Source: Aequorivita echinoideorum
GTDB lineage: Bacteria > Bacteroidota > Bacteroidia > Flavobacteriales > Flavobacteriaceae
Reading direction: 5' to 3'
Assembly: GCF_018476645.1 (NCBI RefSeq)
Contig: NZ_JAHCTB010000001.1
Location: 711,201-775,200, forward strand
Length of the DNA stretch: 64,000 nt
The notes under the pieces were generated by a model. The model ran no database searches, was not told where the DNA came from, and worked only from the letters and a program-made list of their open reading frames with translations. Positions 59,930-64,000 of the stretch are shown here, in pieces (within the stretch, counting starts at the first letter, position 1; each line of letters starts with the position of its first letter). Both the position numbers and the translations under genes were made by a program.

Positions 59930-60973
59930 TTAGTGGGTGGCAATGGCGGTTTTTAAATCTGTAATCCGCCAGGAATCAATCCATCCGGTAAGCACCTCAA
60001 CCCAATCATCACGGTCGTTTAGGCAGGGAATCACGGTGAATTCCTTTCCACCCGCCTCGTGGAAAATTTCCTCCCCTTCCATGGCTATTTCTTCAAGGGT
60101 TTCCAAGCAATCGCTTACGAAAGCAGGCGTTACTATTGCCATTTTCTTGGTTCCGTTCAGGCCCATTCTTTCAATGGTCCGGTCTGTATAGGGCTGCAAC
60201 CAAGGATCAAAACCCAATCTAGACTGAAAGCTCGTGGAAAAGGTTCCCGGTTGCAGGTTCAATTTTTTCGCTACGAGATCCGTAGTTTTCAAACATTGGT
60301 GGCGATAGCAGAATTGGTGTGCGGGAGAAGGTGTAACACAGCACGATTGATCAATTTTACAGTGGCTTTTGGTAATATCGCTTTTGCGGATATGCCGTTC
60401 CGGAACGCCGTGATAGCTAAAGAGCAAATGCTCGTAATCCACATGTTCCAATTTTTCTGAAATACTTTTTGATAGCACCTCGATGTACTCCGGTTTATGG
60501 AAAAAAGCGGGAAGGGAAGTGATTTGAAGCTGTGGGAAAAATTCTTTTTTAAGCTCATCCACCTTTACATCAATGGTTTCCGTGGTTGCCATGGCAAATT
60601 GCGGGTACAGCGGGATTACCAATACATCATCTACCCCTTTGTCCACCAGCTCCTGTAATCCTTTTTTTAAGGTCATACTCCCATAACGCATCGCCAGTGC
60701 AATGGGAACGGTTGTTTTTTCCTGAATTTTTTGTTGCAGCCGCGCCGAGATCACAATAAGCGGTGAGCCCTCTTTCCACCAAATGCGTTGGTAGGCCTCT
60801 GCCGATTTCTTTGGGCGTGTGTTTAGAATGATACCCTTTACCAAAAAAGCACGGAGCCAGTAGGGTACATCAATTACCCGCGGGTCCATTAAAAATTCAT
60901 CGAGGTATTTTTTTACATCCTTGGGGTCTGTACTATCTGGCGAACCCAGATTTACGAGAAGCACTCCTTTCAT
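59930..60973 (-). CDS. hemH: Ferrochelatase HemH
   Basis: 347 residues. Inserts Fe2+ into protoporphyrin IX as the last step of heme b synthesis. Motifs: GVLLVNLGSPDSTDPKDVKK, the catalytic His in LLFSYHGVPERHIRKSDITK, TSFQSRLGFDPWLQPYTD, and the conserved acidic helix SDCLETLEEIAMEGEEIFHE. A clear promoter (TTG, 20 bases, TAATTTTG) lies just upstream at 60995-61025. hemJ is 2 kb downstream on the same strand. Confidence 0.96.
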   Translation of the reverse strand: MKGVLLVNLGSPDSTDPKDVKKYLDEFLMDPRVIDVPYWLRAFLVKGIILNTRPKKSAEAYQRIWWKEGSPLIVISARLQQKIQEKTTVPIALAMRYGSMTLKKGLQELVDKGVDDVLVIPLYPQFAMATTETIDVKVDELKKEFFPQLQITSLPAFFHKPEYIEVLSKSISEKLEHVDYEHLLFSYHGVPERHIRKSDITKSHCKIDQSCCVTPSPAHQFCYRHQCLKTTDLVAKKLNLQPGTFSTSFQSRLGFDPWLQPYTDRTIERMGLNGTKKMAIVTPAFVSDCLETLEEIAMEGEEIFHEAGGKEFTVIPCLNDRDDWVEVLTGWIDSWRITDLKTAIATH

Positions 60974-60994
60974 AAAGGCAATTTTTTATAGGTA

Positions 60995-61025
60995 CAAAAT
61001 TAGGCTTTTCAAGGGGATTGTTCAA
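60995..61025 (-). promoter_or_regulatory. Promoter of hemH
   Basis: Minus strand TTG (61025-61023), 20-base spacer, TAATTTTG (61002-60995), exact -7 consensus, about 20 bases before the ATG. Confidence 0.6.
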
Positions 61026-61265
61026 GGATGATGGGTTTTTATAACTATGGTGGTATTGGCAATAATTATTATGGTAGCTTTTAAGCGGGGTGTAGTTTTT
61101 ATTTCAATTTGTTTTGGGCTGATTTTGGGTGCAGCTGATGGGGAACAATTATAGTAATAGGAGAAATCAATCATCGATAACGTGATGTGATTAAGAGCGA
61201 GACGCTTTGTGGTTCATATTTATGCGAGAACAAGCTATTACTGGGCGCCATTTTTTCGCAGCATT
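61026..61265. other. Intergenic stretch without a supported gene
   Basis: About 240 bases between the hemH promoter and the DUF4919-like gene. Short open frames rich in Gly/Asn/Tyr (for example MMGFYNYGGIGNNYYGSF on the plus strand) have no promoter or conservation to support them. No tRNA or clear repeat is seen. Confidence 0.4.
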
Positions 61266-61949
61266 TTATTCTTTAAACATTTTTGACATTGAGTTCAAAC
61301 AAGGGGTTACATCAAAATACAGCCCTTCTAAATTTGCTTCATTTTCAGCAAGAGTCAAGTAATCGTAATGTTCAATTAAACTTTGGGATCCTCCAAATTC
61401 AAATCCAAGAATATTTAGTAAAGCATATTCGTGTGAGGTGTAAATTACATAAAATGCGTCTTCCTTACTTTTTCCATTTCCCGAACTCATTAAAACATCA
61501 ACCACTGTTCTAAATTGGGTCACTTTTTTATTGAAAGTTGTTTTATCTCCCAGTTGTTCCAAGGAATATAATTGATAATTAATTGCATTTAAGTCAAAAG
61601 GGTTGTCAACAAGCATTTTATTTGTAAAATCGACTACTTTCTTTAAATCTACGCTGTCTAACTTTTCTTTTTGCAAAACAGCTCTTAAACTATCACCATA
61701 CTCAGAACGTGAATACGGTGAGTATTTTTCATCAAATGTATAACCGTAATACAAGTGTCTTTTTTCCTCTAAAGTCATTGTTGAGTCTGCGTTCTGAAAC
61801 CTTTCCATCAAAGATTCGTAGAAGAGATTGGAGTTTTTCTTTTTAATATTTTTTTCAATTTTTTGGTAATCAGGTTTTTCAAAATCCCAATCTTGGGAAT
61901 AAGAAAAGAAGCTAATTAAGATGAGTGATGCTAAAATTATTTTTTTCAT
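61266..61949 (-). CDS. DUF4919-like exported protein
   Basis: 227 residues. Signal peptide (MKKIILASLILISFFSYSQ), then an alpha-helical domain with the phrases EKRHLYYGYTFDEKYSPYSR, FDLNAINYQLYSLEQLGDKT and LEGLYFDVTPCLNSMSKMF, which I recognise as the DUF4919 family of flavobacterial exported proteins. Function unknown. It is followed upstream, across a hairpin-forming repeat, by the KAP-like gene. Slightly different base composition and isolated position suggest an accessory gene. Confidence 0.82.
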   Translation of the reverse strand: MKKIILASLILISFFSYSQDWDFEKPDYQKIEKNIKKKNSNLFYESLMERFQNADSTMTLEEKRHLYYGYTFDEKYSPYSRSEYGDSLRAVLQKEKLDSVDLKKVVDFTNKMLVDNPFDLNAINYQLYSLEQLGDKTTFNKKVTQFRTVVDVLMSSGNGKSKEDAFYVIYTSHEYALLNILGFEFGGSQSLIEHYDYLTLAENEANLEGLYFDVTPCLNSMSKMFKE

Positions 61950-61965
61950 TATAGTTTTTTAATGG

Positions 61966-62098
61966 TGTAAAACGGTCACGTATAAGCGTAGTTCGGGGTT
62001 AGAAGCACTTTACTTTCGGTTTAGCGATATGTTTGTAAATATTCAATTCGTTTAAGTTTAACACTTTCGCTCGCATTACGCTTATACATTGTTGGCAT
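61966..62098. repeat. Long inverted-repeat element resembling a cassette recombination site
   Basis: Ends GTATAAGCGTA (61980-61990) and TACGCTTATAC (62077-62087) are exact inverted repeats of 11 bp, separated by 86 bases, with extra partial pairing inside. The whole 130-base element could form one hairpin. It lies between two minus-strand genes, where integron-like attC sites are found in cassette arrays; the R/L core boxes are not clear, so this is only a resemblance. Confidence 0.4.
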
Positions 62099-62105
62099 TC
62101 TTACT

Positions 62106-63914
62106 TTATTCTGGGAAATTTTTAATTGAATCAATTATTTTTTCATCTAAAAATTTTAAAGCTACTTTTTTCAATTTTTCTGTGTTTTTATTCGAAATTG
62201 AATCCTCAATTTTTTTGTTCAAGTTTTCTAAGAATATTTTTTCAGGGAAAATCTTTTCATAAATATTCCTTTGATATCTACTTTCAAAATAGAAAGCAAG
62301 ATTTATGATTTGTGAATTATCCAGTTTTTTAATTATTCTCCACGTTTTACTGAAGTCAAATTTAGTAAAATAAGGTGTGAACATAAACTCATTATTCATC
62401 TCCTCAACTTTTTCTAAGAAAGAATTAAAATCAGATGAAAATAAATTAAAAATGTCAGTTAGTTCTTTTAATTCTTGATGCTCTTTAATTCCTTTATTTA
62501 TTTTTAGACAATATTCAACAATTTCTTTCAGGTCATCATAAAATTCACTTGTTCTATCAACTGATAGTCGAAAATGAATATTTCTCTCGTATTTGTAATC
62601 ATCCTTACCCGCATGTATTCCTTTTTTAAATCTTTTTTTTAGGTTTTCAATATTGTAACCAAGCAAATTGTTAAATCTTGTTACGTAATGAAAAACGGTT
62701 GGATATTGTTCTAAGGAAAACTCTCCTTTATCTACATATTTTAAAATTGAAGATGTAATCGAACGATATTCTGAATGTTTTAAATCAACGCAACCCCAAT
62801 AGTTTAATTTAGAAATCAACTTCTCTCGTTCTGGAATCGTGTTATCCTCAAACTTGTAAATTAAATTTAACTCATTTGATAATAGCTCAATTTTAAAAGA
62901 AGTTTTCCCAATTATGTAATTGAAAATAGAATCAAAATACTTTCTTTGGATGTTGTCGTCTGGTAAATATTTTTCTTTAAATAATTCAGGGTAGGTTTTA
63001 GGCTCTTTTTTTTTATTGGAATCTCCAAGAAATCTTGATAGATTAAATAAAAAACCTTGATAAATTTCTATTATTTCAGAAAAATTTGAAGTGTTTAATT
63101 TACCTAATTTGTACTCAATTGATATCGGCAATGTGAAGTTCAAAATTGTTTCGAGTATATCTTTTTTTATACTGTCGAATTTACTCTCTGAAGAAAGATA
63201 GGCAGATGTTTCTTTAAAGATTATTTTAAAATGTTCTAAGAAAAACAATAGATTTCTAAGATTGTCTTTATTAAGCGAAATTTGATTGACTATAGTTTTT
63301 TTATGCTCACTCAAAAAGTCAAAATATGATTTGTTTTCAGCTTTGTATTTTGATTCAATAATTCTATCAAAGGTTAGTGAAACATTGGAGTTAAAGTTTA
63401 TTGATATGCCAATTACTTTTTCTCTCAAAAGTGAATAATTATCAATATCGTCAGTATTTATTTCTTTTCTGAGTTCATCTTCGTTTGCAATTAGTAAAAT
63501 TTTTGCACTGAGGTTTTCTACAAGATTGTTTACAAAACCGAAAACTTCTTTTAAGTCAAGTTCTGAACTCTTTCTGTCTATATCATCAATACAAATAAGA
63601 ATTTTTCTGTAATCTGTTAGGCTTTCGCTTGATGTTCCTGTTTCTGACAATAAATCTTTAAGGTTACTACCAAAATATTTTAAAACTGTATTTCCTAAAC
63701 CTGCTACTATTTTGATTCCCCTTTTTTTTAAAATAGGATATAGTTCAACAAAAATTTGATTTTGAATATCTTCTATTGATTTAGCTCCAAATAAAGATAT
63801 TAAAACAGGAATATATGTTTCGTCATTTTCCGAATATGGTATTTTTAATTTAGCAATTTTAGGGAAGAGGTGATTTGTATTATACTGAAATAGGTTGACC
63901 TTTTTTGGTTTCAT
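62106..63914 (-). CDS. KAP-like P-loop NTPase without visible Walker A
   Basis: 602 residues. It has a clear Walker B (RKILICIDDIDRKSSELDLK) and the following sensor (SAKILLIANEDELRKEINTD), which place it near KAP-family NTPases. The segment YIPVLISLFGAKSIEDIQNQ is typical of what follows the Walker A in that family, but no G-x4-GK[ST] precedes it; the ATG starts only about 33 residues before this point, and an in-frame stop lies at 63933-63935. So the gene may be 5'-truncated (damaged) or a real Walker-A-less relative. KAP proteins are often membrane-linked and some are in phage defence. The C-terminal two thirds is helical without a recognised domain. Confidence 0.72.
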   Translation of the reverse strand: MKPKKVNLFQYNTNHLFPKIAKLKIPYSENDETYIPVLISLFGAKSIEDIQNQIFVELYPILKKRGIKIVAGLGNTVLKYFGSNLKDLLSETGTSSESLTDYRKILICIDDIDRKSSELDLKEVFGFVNNLVENLSAKILLIANEDELRKEINTDDIDNYSLLREKVIGISINFNSNVSLTFDRIIESKYKAENKSYFDFLSEHKKTIVNQISLNKDNLRNLLFFLEHFKIIFKETSAYLSSESKFDSIKKDILETILNFTLPISIEYKLGKLNTSNFSEIIEIYQGFLFNLSRFLGDSNKKKEPKTYPELFKEKYLPDDNIQRKYFDSIFNYIIGKTSFKIELLSNELNLIYKFEDNTIPEREKLISKLNYWGCVDLKHSEYRSITSSILKYVDKGEFSLEQYPTVFHYVTRFNNLLGYNIENLKKRFKKGIHAGKDDYKYERNIHFRLSVDRTSEFYDDLKEIVEYCLKINKGIKEHQELKELTDIFNLFSSDFNSFLEKVEEMNNEFMFTPYFTKFDFSKTWRIIKKLDNSQIINLAFYFESRYQRNIYEKIFPEKIFLENLNKKIEDSISNKNTEKLKKVALKFLDEKIIDSIKNFPE

Positions 63915-64000
63915 TTTTCGTTTATTAAAAGGTCAAAAAATCTAAATTTTGTTTGTTTTTTTTGTAGGAATGGTATGCTACATTTTGTTTTATATGAACA

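Noticed and set aside
61037..61093. 18-codon plus-strand ORF (MMGFYNYGGIGNNYYGSF)
   Set aside because: Low-complexity, no promoter, no terminator and no context support.

Overview
The window looks like chromosomal DNA of a flavobacterium (Bacteroidota, family Flavobacteriaceae; genus not determinable, Aequorivita-like gene content is an impression only). Reasons: AT-rich sequence; promoters of the Bacteroidota type (TTTG/TTG, about 18-23 bases, TAnnTTTG) instead of E. coli boxes; tRNA genes without an encoded CCA; and family markers such as the flavobacterial short-chain threonine dehydrogenase, a GLPGLI protein, SusC-like CarboxypepD_reg/TonB receptors, M13 and M28 exported peptidases and a MetRS with a C-terminal tRNA-binding domain.

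Layout: 1-2.9 kb, 3' part of mfd and a YraN-like nuclease. 3-8.1 kb, a tightly packed TetR-ABC-HlyD-TolC export operon whose ATPase domain is strongly degenerate. 8.2-17.3 kb, LD-carboxypeptidase, lipoprotein, metG, tex, a small beta-barrel, an HDAC-like deacetylase and a Lys/Asp-repeat Cys-rich small protein. 17.3-20.0 kb, minus strand: TPR protein, a cloverleaf tRNA-Asp-like gene, two tRNAs whose halves are in permuted order, further hairpins, then a slipin (SPFH) gene. This is the most unusual locus. 20.1-20.7 kb, two tiny ORFs, each with its own promoter and terminator. 20.7-25.1 kb, recQ, a short ssb and two exported ferritin-like proteins. 25.4-33.3 kb, M28 peptidase, SDR, M13 peptidase, tdh and an SdiA-regulated-like propeller. 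33.4-33.7 kb, tRNA-Arg and tRNA-Asn with a 58-base tandem repeat growing from the tRNA-Arg 3' end. 33.8-36.7 kb, ECF sigma factor, TPR/anti-sigma-like protein, rseP. 36.9-45.1 kb, SCO, feoA-feoB-small Cys protein, and a metal-homeostasis cluster (DtxR-type regulator and ZIP transporter divergent from a TonB receptor and thioredoxin-like protein). 45.1-48.9 kb, a TonB receptor/GLPGLI/secreted peptide operon flanked by a 22-base direct repeat copied from the 3' end of the neighbouring djlA-like gene. 48.9-57.2 kb, DjlA-like, bacilliredoxin, acyltransferase, HD protein, radical SAM protein, enoyl-CoA hydratase and histidine kinase. 57.3-61 kb, hemJ, a ParE/RelE-type toxin-antitoxin pair, MATE pump and hemH. 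61-64 kb, a more accessory-looking end: DUF4919-like protein, a hairpin-forming recombination-site-like repeat, and a KAP-type P-loop protein without a visible Walker A.

Strongest candidate for an undescribed system: the RNA cluster in front of the slipin gene. On the minus strand the 3' half of an Asp-type tRNA precedes its 5' half, and directly after it the 3' half of a Leu(UAG) tRNA precedes its 5' half. In each case the two acceptor strands lie next to each other as a hairpin, while the anticodon stem (Asp) or variable arm (Leu) can pair only across the permuted order. No search or folding program was run; everything is read from the sequence by eye.
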